Positions 35,660-44,190 of a stretch of DNA of 64,000 nucleotides are shown piece after piece. Position 1 is the stretch's first letter. Each line of letters starts with the position of its first letter. The DNA lies in NCBI GenBank assembly GCA_029880325.1, contig JAOUOP010000007.1, positions 62,001 to 126,000 of the forward strand, in the 5' to 3' direction. Under the pieces are notes generated by a model that was not told the DNA's origin, made no database searches, and saw only the letters and a list, made by a program, of their open reading frames with translations. This DNA comes from Myxococcales bacterium. Its GTDB lineage: Bacteria > Myxococcota_A > Polyangia > Polyangiales > JAFGIB01. The position numbers were made by a program, and so were the translations under genes.

Positions 35660-37393
35660 TCAGTGGGCGCCATCGCTCGACCGGGCGGTGAGCGCCTGCA
35701 GCCTCGGGTCGCGCGGAGGGCGGCCCATGCGCGACAGATAGAAGCGCGCCACCTTCGCGCGGCCGGCCTGCAACTGGATCGCGGCCGCCCGCTCGAGCGT
35801 TTCATCCGCCACCGGTTCGAGTTGAAGCGCGCGTTCGAGGGCGAGCAACGCGGCATCGGTGTAGCCCGCCACGAGCATCTCTGCAGCCAGCGGGCGCAGT
35901 CCAGGGGCGCTGTCGAGGACAGCGTGGTAGCGACTTGCGAAGACCTCAGCCTGAGCGCTCTCCGCGGCCCGGTCGCCCCTGCGAGCCTGATCCCGCAGGA
36001 CCACCGCCTGCATCAGCGCCGCATGCCCCAGCTTGATGCGCGGCTGCAGCTGCACCATGCGCCCGTAGGCAGCGACCGCGCCGTCGAGGCGACCGGCGTC
36101 GCGGCGCAGCTCTCCGAGTTTCATCCAGGCGTAATAGGCGTCGGGTCGGGTGTGGACCGCGTGGCCCCAGAGCCGCAGCTCGTCGCTCCAGACCGCCTGG
36201 TAGCCGACGCTGCGCAGGGCCAGGGCGGCCGCAGCCAGCAGTGAAAGCCAGACCGGCGCCCGGCGCAGGAGGCCGCTGCCGCCACCGGGTCCGTCGAGCG
36301 CGCTCGCCAGCGCCAGGGCCAGGCCCAATAGCGGCAGCGAGAGGTAGCGATCCTGCAGCGGGAAGTACATGGGGACGAGGTTGCTCACCGGCAGCAAGAA
36401 AAAGAGCGCCAGCGCCGCGCCCAAGCCCGGACCCGGTACCCGGGCGCGCAGTCCGGCGACGCTGAGCAGTAGCAGACCGGAGGTCAACAGCCAGTCAACA
36501 GGCGAGGCGCTCAGGCCGTGCGAGTGGTACATGGGCGAGTTGGCGGCGGGCCACAGCGCCGTCGCCAGCTGGTGGCCGACGGTGGCTACAAAGCGTTCGA
36601 CGGTGGCCAGCGCCCCGGCCTCGCCACCCCGTAACATCTGGTTATGGCGCCACTGAAATACCACGGCGATTGCCGCGGTGGTGGCCATCAGCAGATTGGG
36701 CAGCTGATGGCGAAGACTCTTGCCGAAGCTGCGACCGATCAGAGCGCGATCGATGGCGAGCAGGGCGAGGGGCAGGGGGATGGCCGTGGTTTTGCTGAGA
36801 AGGGCGGCCAGGTAGCAGGCGCGGGAGCCCCAGGCGGGGCGATCGCCGAAGCGCTCGCTCCTGAGGTGCAGCGCCATGGCAGCGGCGACAAAGGCCATCG
36901 CCAGGATGTCCTTGCGTCCCGTGGCCCAGCTGACGACTTCGACCTGCGCCGGATGCAGCGCGCATAGCAGGGCGCCGATGAGGGCAGCGGGCGCCGACAG
37001 GCCCATGCGCCGCAGGGCCATGAGCAGCAGGTTGGCGGTCGCGATCCAGAGCAGCAGATTGGTCGCATGCAGGGTCGGCCCGTCGGGGCCAACCCAGGGC
37101 ACATCCAGCCAATAGGACAAGAGGTGCAGCGGGTGGTAGGCCTCGAAGTGCGGTCGCGCGAAGATCGCCGCCAGGTTGGCGAGCGAAATCTCCTGGACCA
37201 GGGGGTTGTCGACGATGAAGCGACCGTCGTCCCACGAGCGCTGCAGGGGGTAGGGCAGGGCGCGCGAGAAGGTCAGCGCCGTGGCCAGCGACAGAAGCCC
37301 GTGGTGGAGCAGGAGCCGTGAGTTTTCGGCGCCCGCGGGCTTGTGCTGGCCTGGCGCCTCGAAGGCGTCGCTCGAAGCGGCGGTCGGCCCCAT
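35660..37393 (-). CDS. TMTC-like membrane glycosyltransferase with TPR tail
   Basis: 577 residues. Resembles bacterial members of the TMTC/GT-C family of protein O-mannosyltransferases: WDDGRFIVDNPLVQ (acidic DD in the first extracellular loop), FEAYHPLHLLSYWLDVPWVG, HATNLLL, and ALHPAQVEVVSWATGRKDILAMAFVAAAM, with KTTAIPLPLALLAIDR further on. At least ten hydrophobic helices fill residues 35-390. The C-terminal 190 residues are helical with TPR-like units (YYAWMKLGELRRDAGRLDGAVAAYGRMVQLQP). The substrate is unknown; a lipid-linked sugar donor and a periplasmic protein acceptor are likely by family. ATG at 37393 overlaps the AgmX-like gene's stop by one base (TGATG). Confidence 0.85.
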   Translation of the reverse strand: MGPTAASSDAFEAPGQHKPAGAENSRLLLHHGLLSLATALTFSRALPYPLQRSWDDGRFIVDNPLVQEISLANLAAIFARPHFEAYHPLHLLSYWLDVPWVGPDGPTLHATNLLLWIATANLLLMALRRMGLSAPAALIGALLCALHPAQVEVVSWATGRKDILAMAFVAAAMALHLRSERFGDRPAWGSRACYLAALLSKTTAIPLPLALLAIDRALIGRSFGKSLRHQLPNLLMATTAAIAVVFQWRHNQMLRGGEAGALATVERFVATVGHQLATALWPAANSPMYHSHGLSASPVDWLLTSGLLLLSVAGLRARVPGPGLGAALALFFLLPVSNLVPMYFPLQDRYLSLPLLGLALALASALDGPGGGSGLLRRAPVWLSLLAAAALALRSVGYQAVWSDELRLWGHAVHTRPDAYYAWMKLGELRRDAGRLDGAVAAYGRMVQLQPRIKLGHAALMQAVVLRDQARRGDRAAESAQAEVFASRYHAVLDSAPGLRPLAAEMLVAGYTDAALLALERALQLEPVADETLERAAAIQLQAGRAKVARFYLSRMGRPPRDPRLQALTARSSDGAH

Positions 37394-37977
37394 CACTCCA
37401 GGGTCATGGGGAAGTGCACCAGCATGTCCGGACCGTTGAAGGAGCGGAACTGGATCGATCTGGCGGCCTTGCGCATGCAGTCACCCGCTTCGGTCTTGGT
37501 GATCGCGCTCGGCCCCTTCAGGTTGACCCGCTCCACGCGACCTGCGCCCGAGATGCGCATTCCGAAGATGAGCTTGCCGGTCACGGGTTCGTCGTCGGCC
37601 AACAGCAGCAAGCAGCGCCGAACTTTGGGAAAGACGCTGTCGAAACCCTGCTCGATTTCCGAGCCGCGCAGCTGCTCCTCGCCGCCGGCCGCGGTCGGAT
37701 CCATGTGGCGATCGTCGGGCCCGCCCAGATCGTCGCCGCTCAGGGATTCGCCGCTGTAACGCCTGGTCGTGCCGTTCTTATTACGCTTGCCTCGCCGCTT
37801 GCGCTTGCCCTTTTTGGTGGTCTCCTCAGACTCGAGCGGCAGCTCTTCGACGCCGGCATCGGCGTCTTCGGCGGACCGGGGCTCGAGATCGATATTGAGC
37901 AGCCCCTGGGTGTAGGCGTAGAGGAATCCGCCCCAGAGAGCGGAAGCGGCCAGAAATCCTGCTAGAAATCGAAGCAC
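37393..37977 (-). CDS. Membrane-anchored AgmX/TonB-like C-terminal domain protein
   Basis: 194 residues. An N-terminal membrane helix (LAGFLAASALWGGFLYAYTQGLL) is followed by a charged disordered segment with a Lys/Arg-rich patch (TKKGKRKRRGKRNKN). Residues about 105-194 resemble AgmX/PglI-type C-terminal domains, close relatives of TonB: GFDSVFPKVRRCLLLLADDEPVTGKLIFGMRISGAGRVERVNLKG, CMRKAARSIQFRSFNGPDMLVHFPMTL, with Cys-containing motif. Such domains act in gliding motility or envelope energy coupling in myxobacteria. It precedes the TMTC-like gene with a one-base overlap, so the two probably work together, perhaps glycosylating or coupling envelope proteins. Confidence 0.75.
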   Translation of the reverse strand: MLRFLAGFLAASALWGGFLYAYTQGLLNIDLEPRSAEDADAGVEELPLESEETTKKGKRKRRGKRNKNGTTRRYSGESLSGDDLGGPDDRHMDPTAAGGEEQLRGSEIEQGFDSVFPKVRRCLLLLADDEPVTGKLIFGMRISGAGRVERVNLKGPSAITKTEAGDCMRKAARSIQFRSFNGPDMLVHFPMTLE

Positions 37978-38079
37978 GTGGGGCTTATATCACGCTCTGC
38001 AAGGCTTTTCGTTTTGGACTCCTCGTCACCAGCCGGAAGTTTTCCCAGGCGCGCATGTCGCCGGGGACGGCGCTGTGGT

Positions 38080-38709
38080 GTGGGATCGACCCTGGGGCTT
38101 TTGCGGGAGACGAAGGCCAAGGGGCGCGCTGGCGCAGCCTGGCTCGGATTGAGCCTGTGCCCCATTGCCGCGCTGCTGGCCGCGCTGCTGGTCCCTGCGA
38201 GCGCGGGCGCCCAGGAGCGCGTCATGCCCGGTCGCACCCTGGCTACCCTGAGCGTCGGTGCACCGCTGCGGCTGACGCGCAACGTGGACTTTGCGCAGGA
38301 TGACGTGGCGCCCCTCTATGGCGACATATTGCTGGGCTACGCCTTTGCAGGTCCACTGCGACTGCGCCATGGCCTCGGTCTGGGGGTCTCGTTGAACCTC
38401 TCGGCCGAGGGAGGCTACGTCGAACCGGTCGGGGCCGCCAGTCAGCTCCTGGTCATGCCCAGCTATCTGCTGTTCTATGACGCCAGCCTCGATGTGGTCG
38501 CGCTTGGTCACGTGGGGCTTCCGTTTTTGCTAACGGGCGATTTCAGCGCCGGGGTGGAGCTGGCCGCAGGCCTGGCCTACAAACTGACCGCCGGCCTGGG
38601 GCTCTACGGCGAGCTCGGCGCCGATCTCTTCGTCGGCGCCGAGTCGCAGGTTCACCCCACCGTCAGCGCCGAGTTGGGCCTTTTGATCGACTACGAGATG
38701 CTGCCATGA
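38080..38709 (+). CDS. Probable outer-membrane barrel protein
   Basis: About 209 residues. A signal peptide (AAWLGLSLCPIAALLAALLVPASAGAQ) precedes alternating hydrophobic strands: ATLSVGAPLRL, DVAPLYGDILLGYAFAG, LGLGVSLNLSAEGGYVEPVG, SQLLVMPSYLLFYDASLDVVALGHVGLPFLLTGDFSAGVELAAGLAYKLTAGLGLYGELGADLFVGAE, and a final aromatic/hydrophobic stretch. This fits a small beta barrel. Start is not settled: the GTG at 38080 leaves room (102 bases) for a divergent promoter, while a GTG at 37978 would abut the minus gene. First of four plus-strand genes linked by overlaps. Confidence 0.7.
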   Translation: MGSTLGLLRETKAKGRAGAAWLGLSLCPIAALLAALLVPASAGAQERVMPGRTLATLSVGAPLRLTRNVDFAQDDVAPLYGDILLGYAFAGPLRLRHGLGLGVSLNLSAEGGYVEPVGAASQLLVMPSYLLFYDASLDVVALGHVGLPFLLTGDFSAGVELAAGLAYKLTAGLGLYGELGADLFVGAESQVHPTVSAELGLLIDYEMLP

Positions 38710-39131
38710 GTCGCCGTCACCCTCTCTTGCGGCGCGCTGCGTTGGGCCTGGGGTTGCTAGCCTTTTTGGGCGGACCGACGCCGGGGGCCGTGGGCTCCTG
38801 CGACGAAGACCTCGACGGCTTCGTCGACCTGCGCGAATACTGCAAGGAGCGCGAGGAGCTGGTCTGCGTGCGCCGCTGGCTGCGCAAGGAGTTGACCGAC
38901 GAGGCGCGCGACGACTGCCGTCGCGAGGCGCTGAGTCTATGCGAGCGACGCGTCTGGCGGCCGGACTGCAGGCCCACCGAACGCCAGGCCCGCGCATGCC
39001 TCAACGCCCTGCGCGCCAAGGGCACGGTAAAGACGCCCGAGGACGAACTCGAGACGTGCAACCGCGAGGCCCTGTGCACGGTGCGCGAGAGCCAGGACAG
39101 CAACGACAGCGATGCCGGGAGCGGACCGTGA
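38706..39131 (+). CDS. Cysteine-rich secreted protein
   Basis: 141 residues with a signal peptide (LLRRAALGLGLLAFLGGPTPGAVG). The mature part has nine cysteines (in SCDED, YCKE, VCVR, DCRRE, LCERR, DCRPT, ACLN, TCNREALC), spaced for disulfides, and charged helices between them. No family recognised. The ATG at 38706 overlaps the preceding stop by four bases (ATGA), and its stop overlaps the next GTG start likewise, so it is the second gene of a tightly coupled operon. Confidence 0.75.
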   Translation: MSRRHPLLRRAALGLGLLAFLGGPTPGAVGSCDEDLDGFVDLREYCKEREELVCVRRWLRKELTDEARDDCRREALSLCERRVWRPDCRPTERQARACLNALRAKGTVKTPEDELETCNREALCTVRESQDSNDSDAGSGP

Positions 39132-40495
39132 AGCGGCGACTGCTGTGGGGGCTCTTGGCGGCCATGCTGCCGTGGCTTGCCGGCTGTGTGCTTTTTGTGG
39201 CCAAAGCTGACTATGCCGACTACCGAGCCATTCGACTCGCTCCGAGCGAGCCGGCCCGCCTTTTGGCCATGCGCCGCTACATGGAACGCCATCCCGAAGG
39301 TACCTACGCGGCACAGGTGCAGGGTGAGCGCGAGCAAAGGGATGCCGAGACCTTCGACGCCCACCGTGCGACCAGGAAGGGCCTCGAACTCTACCTGGCG
39401 GCCTTTCCCGACGGGCGCTTCGTAACCCAGGCGCGCGAACGCCTGGCGGTGGTCGAGGGCATCGAGGCCCAGCGGGAGCGCGCGCGCGTGCAGGCCGAGG
39501 CGCTGGTGCAGGCCCGCAAAGAGCGCGATGCCGAACTGCGCAGAACCTGGATCACCCGCTTCGTCGGCTACTGGCTTCGATCTTTTGCCGAGCTGAAAGG
39601 CTGGGGACGCGCGATTGGCGACGTGGCCGGGTCCAACCCGGAGTTTTCGCTGGCCTTTGGACGCATCCCGCGCCCGCGCTGCACGGCACAGGAGTGCGTC
39701 AAGTACTACGGCAGCCCCTTTGGCGTTCCGATTCCTGGCGGCACGCGGCTGGAGCGCACCATGCGCTTGACGCTGCGTCTGTGGGTCGAGGGCGGACGGC
39801 TGCAGCGCGCCGACCTGCTGTTGCCCGCGTGGGGCTTTTCGCGCTGGAGCGAGCTGGAGCAGCGGGCACCTGTCATCGACGCCGAGCCCCTGGAGCGCAC
39901 GCGGGCGGTCGAGTGGGCGCTCGCCCAGGTGCAGCAGATGCTCGCCGCGCGTGGCGCGGTCAAGGAGCTGGGCGAGGTTGCGCGTCCGCAGCTGCCGCTG
40001 CCAGCGATTCCGGAGAGCGGGGAGATCACCGACGTCACAGCCATCGATCCGAGTGCGCCGCCCAACGTGGTTCACAACGGGCGCTTGAGTCCGGCAGCGA
40101 CCGCGGCCGGTGGCCCCAGCCCCGAAGAAGTACGCCGGATGCTCGTGGAAGAGCAGCCCGAAGGCCAGGCCGACATGGTCATGGACGCCATCGGCGTCGA
40201 CAGGCAGGGCCGCGAGGTCGAGCTCGGAGACCGTCCGGCCGATGCCGCGCAAGGCGCAGCCGGTGGTGAGATGACCATGGCGCCGCTGGAGGTTTCACTG
40301 GAGGGTGCCGGACAGCCGGGGGCATCGACCGTGCCCGCGGCGCGGCCGGCGGATTTTGCGGCCCAGATCGCGCCGGCGGTCACGCGCGTCTATGAAGTCG
40401 GGGGGCTGCGCGTCACGGTTTTCGCGGCCGGGACCGATGCGGCGGCCCCGGCGTTCGACGGCCTGTCGATCGAGAAGATCCGCAGCGAGCGGTGA
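39128..40495 (+). CDS. Coiled, Ala-rich lipoprotein in envelope operon
   Basis: 455 residues. The GTG at 39128 starts a lipoprotein signal: MKRRLLWGLLAAMLPWLAGC (Cys20). Residues 45-140 form long helical segments (LLAMRRYMERHPEGTYAAQVQGEREQRDAETFDAHRATRKGLELYLAAFP and AVVEGIEAQRERARVQAEALVQARKERDAELRRTW) that could be coiled coil or TPR-like. A middle beta-rich part (about 180-265) is followed by a Pro/Glu/Ala-rich disordered tail. No enzyme motif. Coupled by 4-base overlaps on both sides, so probably a structural partner of the sulfatase-superfamily protein encoded next. Confidence 0.75.
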   Translation: MKRRLLWGLLAAMLPWLAGCVLFVAKADYADYRAIRLAPSEPARLLAMRRYMERHPEGTYAAQVQGEREQRDAETFDAHRATRKGLELYLAAFPDGRFVTQARERLAVVEGIEAQRERARVQAEALVQARKERDAELRRTWITRFVGYWLRSFAELKGWGRAIGDVAGSNPEFSLAFGRIPRPRCTAQECVKYYGSPFGVPIPGGTRLERTMRLTLRLWVEGGRLQRADLLLPAWGFSRWSELEQRAPVIDAEPLERTRAVEWALAQVQQMLAARGAVKELGEVARPQLPLPAIPESGEITDVTAIDPSAPPNVVHNGRLSPAATAAGGPSPEEVRRMLVEEQPEGQADMVMDAIGVDRQGREVELGDRPADAAQGAAGGEMTMAPLEVSLEGAGQPGASTVPAARPADFAAQIAPAVTRVYEVGGLRVTVFAAGTDAAAPAFDGLSIEKIRSER

Positions 40496-43400
40496 GTTCG
40501 GAACTCACGAGCGTAGGCATCGGCCCATGGCTCAGACAGTGGCCGTGCTCGGCGCTTGCCGGGCTTTGCCTGGGCGCCGTCGAATTCGGGCTGGTGACCT
40601 ACAGCGAGCGGCGGCTCTTCGCCTCGGAGGGGCAGCTCTTGCACTACGGGCTGCTGTCGTTGCCGGTGCTGGTCGGAGCGACGGGCCTGTTCGGCGCCGC
40701 AGGACAGGCGCTGCTGATGTTGGCGCGGTGCGATGGGGCGCTGGTGGACGTGAAGCTACGCAGATTGGTCTTGTCGATGGCCTGGCCGGGGCTTTCGCTG
40801 GCGCTGTGGGCGCTGACCGCCGGTCGCCGAGTTCGAGAGCTGCCGGGACGGGCGCTCGCGGTGATCGCCGTCGGCGGGGTCCTGGCGTGGCTGCTTTCGC
40901 GACTGGCCGCGGCCGTGCTGGCGTCGACGCGACGGGGGCAGGGGGCTCGCTGGTCGGCGGCGCTGTCGCTCGTGGGGCTCGCGGCGCTGCTGCTCGACAT
41001 GTACACGCTGCGGCGCCTCTACCCGGTCTACCATCTGGGGCTCGCCCTGGTTGCGGTGGCTTGCGCGCTACTGGCGGTGCGCGTGGCGTGGCCGGAGCGC
41101 GCCCGGTCGGGCCCGGTGGCGAAGTTGGGTGCCTGGCTGCTCGCCGGGATCGTGCCGGCCGCTGCAGCGATGGGGGTCTGGGGGCTTGCGAGCGCCCCTG
41201 GACTGCGGCTGAGCGCGGAACTGGGCGCGCCCCTGGGCGGCAAGCTCTCGTGGGCACTGACGGCTGCGCTGCCGGCGGCGGCTGCCCCATCGCGGCCGCC
41301 CGCGTCAGCGGCGCCACGGGCGGCCCCGAACGCGGTGGCCCGGCGCGGCATCGACTTGCGCGGGCGGGACATCCTGTTGATCACGGTCGACGCCCTGCGC
41401 GCCGACCGGCTGGGCGCCTACGGCGGCGCGGGCCTGACGCCGCAGATGGACCGCCTGGCGCGCGAGTCGGTCGTCTTCGCGCGCGCCTACACGCCGACGC
41501 CCAATACCTCCTACGCGATCGCGGGCCTGATGACGGGGAAGTTTCTCGAACCACTGATGGCGCTACCTGGAATCGGGGAACGGCACAGCACCCTGGCGCA
41601 ACAACTCGGGCGCCACGGCTACCGCACGGCGGCCTTCTTCCCACCGGCGGTCTTCAACGTCGACGGCGAAAACTTCGGTTGGCTCCGGCGAACGCGCTTC
41701 GGCTTCGCGCAGGCCGTGATCGACTACGCCAACGCGGAGGGCAGGGTGGAGCAACTGCGCGACTACCTGGAGGGGCTCGACGGTGGGAAGCCCGTGTTCG
41801 CCTGGGTGCACCTACTCGAGCCCCACGAACCCTACGAGCCGCCGGCGGGTTTCGCGCGCGGCGACTCGGCGCGTGATCGCTACGACGGAGAAGTGGCTGC
41901 CGTCGATGGGGCCGTGGGCCGGCTGGTCGAAACCTTTCGCAGCTCACGGCCGGGGGCCACGGTAATCGTGACCGCCGACCACGGCGAAGAATTCGAAGAA
42001 CACGGCGGCCTCTACCATGGCACCACGCTTTTCGAAGAGCAGGTGCGGGTGCCGCTTCTGTGGTCCTCGCCCGGGGTGGCCCTGGCACGCATGGTCGAAG
42101 TGCCGGTGGAGCTTCCCGACATCGCCACGACGCTGCTGGCATCGCTGGGCATCGCGCGGGAGGCCACCATGCGCGGCGACGACCTGTGCGCGCTGCTGGC
42201 CGGCGCCGACGCTCCGGCGGGGCTGCTGGCCTACGCGACGGTGGGTGCGTGGACGATGGCCCACGACGGTCGCCACAAAGCCATCTGCCGGACATCGGCC
42301 GAGCGCTGCGTGCTTTTCGACCTGCGGCGCGACCCCGACGAGCGTCATGACCTGAGCGCGCGGGAGCCCCAGCGGCTGGCCGAGCTGCAGGCCGGGCTGC
42401 GCGACTTCTTCGCCTCGCTGCCGGCGGTCGAAGCCGAAGCCAGGGCGGCCGCACAGGGATTGCCCGCGGCCCTGGCCCGGGCACAGCTCGGCGACCCCGA
42501 GGTGGGGCCGGAGCTGGTACCGCTGCTGGGTGACGCGCGAGCGCAAGTGCGTGCCCGGGCGGCGCGGGCCGCGGGCGAGCTGGGGCTGGCCGCCACCGCT
42601 CCCCTGCTGGAGCGCCTGCGGGAGCACGACCTGGACGCGGCCGTGCGTGCTGAAGCGGCGGTAGCCTCGTTGCGGCTCGGCGAAGGCAAGGCCGTGTCAC
42701 AGGTCCGCGGGTTACTGAGCGCGGGCGAGGCGCCCATGGGCGAGACGATCGGGCTGCGGGCCGCGCAGGCCCTGGCGGGCCAGGGCATCGCGGACGGACT
42801 GTCGCTGCTACGCGACGCGGCCAAACACGCCGGGCTCGAGCCGCGCGACCGGACCGAGGCGGTGATGGCGCTGGCACGGGTCGGCGGTGGGCGACAACTG
42901 GAACTGCTGGGCGAGCTGCTCGGCGAACCGCAAATGCGGCCCACGGCGGCTCGGGCCCTGGGCCAAATGCCGGGGCAGGGCGCTGCCGACCTGCTCGTCG
43001 AAACGTTGGCGCGCGAAAGCGACGCCGCAGCGCGGCAGGCCGAAGCCGAGGCCCTGGTAGCCCGAAACGACCCCCGCGCCGCCATGCTCATCAAGCGCCA
43101 CCTGAGCGCGGGCAGCAGCATCCCGAATGCCGTCGGGCTACTGATTCAAGCCGGTGCGCTGGGGCCGAACGCGAGCGACGGTGGCCAAATCGCGCGGAGC
43201 CGTGCCCTGCGCGGTGGGCACTGGCGCTGCCAGCCGCGCGGCTGCCGACCCCTTGCCGGCGCCACCCTGCGGCTACCGGCTGCGACGGGCGCGGGACAAG
43301 GGCGCGCCCGCAGATTGCTCCTGCGCGTACATGCGGAAGGCGGCCGGCGGCGCATGCGCCTGGCCGACCGGGAGCTGGCCTTCGCGGAAGGGCCCGCTGA

Positions 43401-43512
43401 GCACGGTTTATCCCTGCCCAGCGACGTCCGCGCCGAACTCGCGGTCGCGGCCGACGAAGGTCTGCTGATCGAGGCGGTTGTCGTCGTCGAACAGCAGCTC
43501 GAAACCGACTAG
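40492..43512 (+). CDS. Membrane sulfatase-superfamily protein with HEAT repeats
   Basis: 1006 residues from a GTG that overlaps the preceding stop. Five or six hydrophobic helices occupy residues 15-245. The alkaline-phosphatase/sulfatase-superfamily domain (about 298-630) shows DILLITVDALRADRLGAYG (metal-binding Asp), TPTPNTSYAIAGLMTGKF in the nucleophile region, and VTADHGEEFEEHGG with metal-binding DHGE. The nucleophile loop lacks the canonical Cys/Ser-x-Pro-Ser-Arg of formylglycine sulfatases, so a phosphoethanolamine- or glycerol-phosphate-transferase-like reaction, or a Thr/Ser nucleophile, is as likely. Residues 670-880 are HEAT-like repeats (LVPLLGDARAQVRARAARAAGELGLAATAPLLERLREHDLDAAVRAEAAVASLRLG). 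A basic, beta-rich C-terminus ends the protein. Confidence 0.8.
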   Translation: MSSELTSVGIGPWLRQWPCSALAGLCLGAVEFGLVTYSERRLFASEGQLLHYGLLSLPVLVGATGLFGAAGQALLMLARCDGALVDVKLRRLVLSMAWPGLSLALWALTAGRRVRELPGRALAVIAVGGVLAWLLSRLAAAVLASTRRGQGARWSAALSLVGLAALLLDMYTLRRLYPVYHLGLALVAVACALLAVRVAWPERARSGPVAKLGAWLLAGIVPAAAAMGVWGLASAPGLRLSAELGAPLGGKLSWALTAALPAAAAPSRPPASAAPRAAPNAVARRGIDLRGRDILLITVDALRADRLGAYGGAGLTPQMDRLARESVVFARAYTPTPNTSYAIAGLMTGKFLEPLMALPGIGERHSTLAQQLGRHGYRTAAFFPPAVFNVDGENFGWLRRTRFGFAQAVIDYANAEGRVEQLRDYLEGLDGGKPVFAWVHLLEPHEPYEPPAGFARGDSARDRYDGEVAAVDGAVGRLVETFRSSRPGATVIVTADHGEEFEEHGGLYHGTTLFEEQVRVPLLWSSPGVALARMVEVPVELPDIATTLLASLGIAREATMRGDDLCALLAGADAPAGLLAYATVGAWTMAHDGRHKAICRTSAERCVLFDLRRDPDERHDLSAREPQRLAELQAGLRDFFASLPAVEAEARAAAQGLPAALARAQLGDPEVGPELVPLLGDARAQVRARAARAAGELGLAATAPLLERLREHDLDAAVRAEAAVASLRLGEGKAVSQVRGLLSAGEAPMGETIGLRAAQALAGQGIADGLSLLRDAAKHAGLEPRDRTEAVMALARVGGGRQLELLGELLGEPQMRPTAARALGQMPGQGAADLLVETLARESDAAARQAEAEALVARNDPRAAMLIKRHLSAGSSIPNAVGLLIQAGALGPNASDGGQIARSRALRGGHWRCQPRGCRPLAGATLRLPAATGAGQGRARRLLLRVHAEGGRRRMRLADRELAFAEGPAEHGLSLPSDVRAELAVAADEGLLIEAVVVVEQQLETD

Positions 43513-43605
43513 ATGTGCTCGGCGGGAGTGCTGAGCCGATGATCGGGGTCGATACGATGCTTGCTGCGCTGCCAACTGAGTAGGCAGGCGGCCAACCCCT
43601 TGTCG

Positions 43606-43824
43606 ATGCTCAACCAGCTCGAAGCAGACGAAAATGCGCCTCGCACCCGTGTGCGCATCGTGATGGTCGATGCCGGACTCATGACCGAACTCAAGGGAGC
43701 GTATCCGCCGGAGATACCGGCGTATCTGCTGCTCGGCTATGCCAACGATGCCGATCGTTTCGAGGCACACGCCACGGTATTTCGGGACTTCGTCGAGCGA
43801 GTCGTCTTCGATGCCCAGCCCTGA
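43606..43824 (+). pseudogene. Short ORF, possible remnant of a larger gene
   Basis: 72 codons from the ATG at 43606: AYPPEIPAYLLLGYANDADRFEAHATVFRDFVERVVFD gives a good helix-rich protein with natural codon bias, better than its antisense counterpart. But an in-frame stop at 43540 cuts it off and no ribosome site is visible, so it may be the end of a broken gene. It follows the sulfatase-superfamily gene by about 90 bases. Confidence 0.4.
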
Positions 43825-43941
43825 AGCAATGGGCTGGCGCACAGGCGGCGCCGATCATCGACACGCGAACTGAGGCCACGGCTTCAGAGCAGGCTGCGGA
43901 CAGACCTTCGCCGAAAGCACGGGGCTGGAAGGAAAAGCTGC

Positions 43942-43971
43942 CAGGACGTTTTCGCAGGACGTTTTCGCAGG
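43942..43971 (+). repeat. 13-base tandem repeat (about 2.3 copies)
   Basis: CAGGACGTTTTCG occurs twice in perfect tandem (43942-43954 and 43955-43967), then CAGG. Short tandem duplications like this mark slippage and fit a non-coding area. Confidence 0.8.
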
Positions 43972-44149
43972 CCAGTTTTTCCCGTGAGGACGATGTTCGC
44001 GCGGCGCACGGCACGGGCGTCTCGCCGATCGGGCCGCGATTCGTACTTCGCAGAAGATATATTATGTAAACTAGATGGGCGCTGGACCGGGCCAGCGAGC
44101 GACCGTGGCCATCCCGACGCCGATTTCGCGCGGGCGCGTCCCGGTGCTC

Positions 44150-44189
44150 CGGCGCGTCCCGGCGCGTCGAAGTGCGGCGGGACGCGCCG
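44150..44189. terminator. Strong GC-rich hairpin past bamB-like gene
   Basis: CGGCGCGTCCCG (44150-44161) pairs perfectly with CGGGACGCGCCG (44178-44189), a 12-base stem with a 16-base loop. It lies just past the stop of the minus-strand PQQ gene at 44191. There is no U-tract, so it may stall polymerase, protect the 3' end, or act from the plus side. Confidence 0.55.
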
Positions 44190-44190
44190 T

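Larger units (their letters stand above)
43825..44190. other. Non-coding gap with AT-rich island
   Basis: This 366-base stretch has no convincing gene. It holds a short tandem repeat (43942-43971), an AT-rich island at 44056-44079 (GATATATTATG and neighbours) unlike the surrounding GC-rich DNA, and a strong hairpin at the end. I cannot find a matching -35 box for the AT-rich block on either strand. It may be an old breakpoint, an sRNA locus, or simply divergent terminator/promoter DNA. Confidence 0.5.

Noticed and set aside
43408..43842. Minus-strand ORF of 144 codons in the 43.5 kb gap
   Set aside because: It overlaps the end of the sulfatase-superfamily gene antisense and its sequence is His/Asp/Arg-rich with no protein-like pattern; the plus-strand remnant is better.
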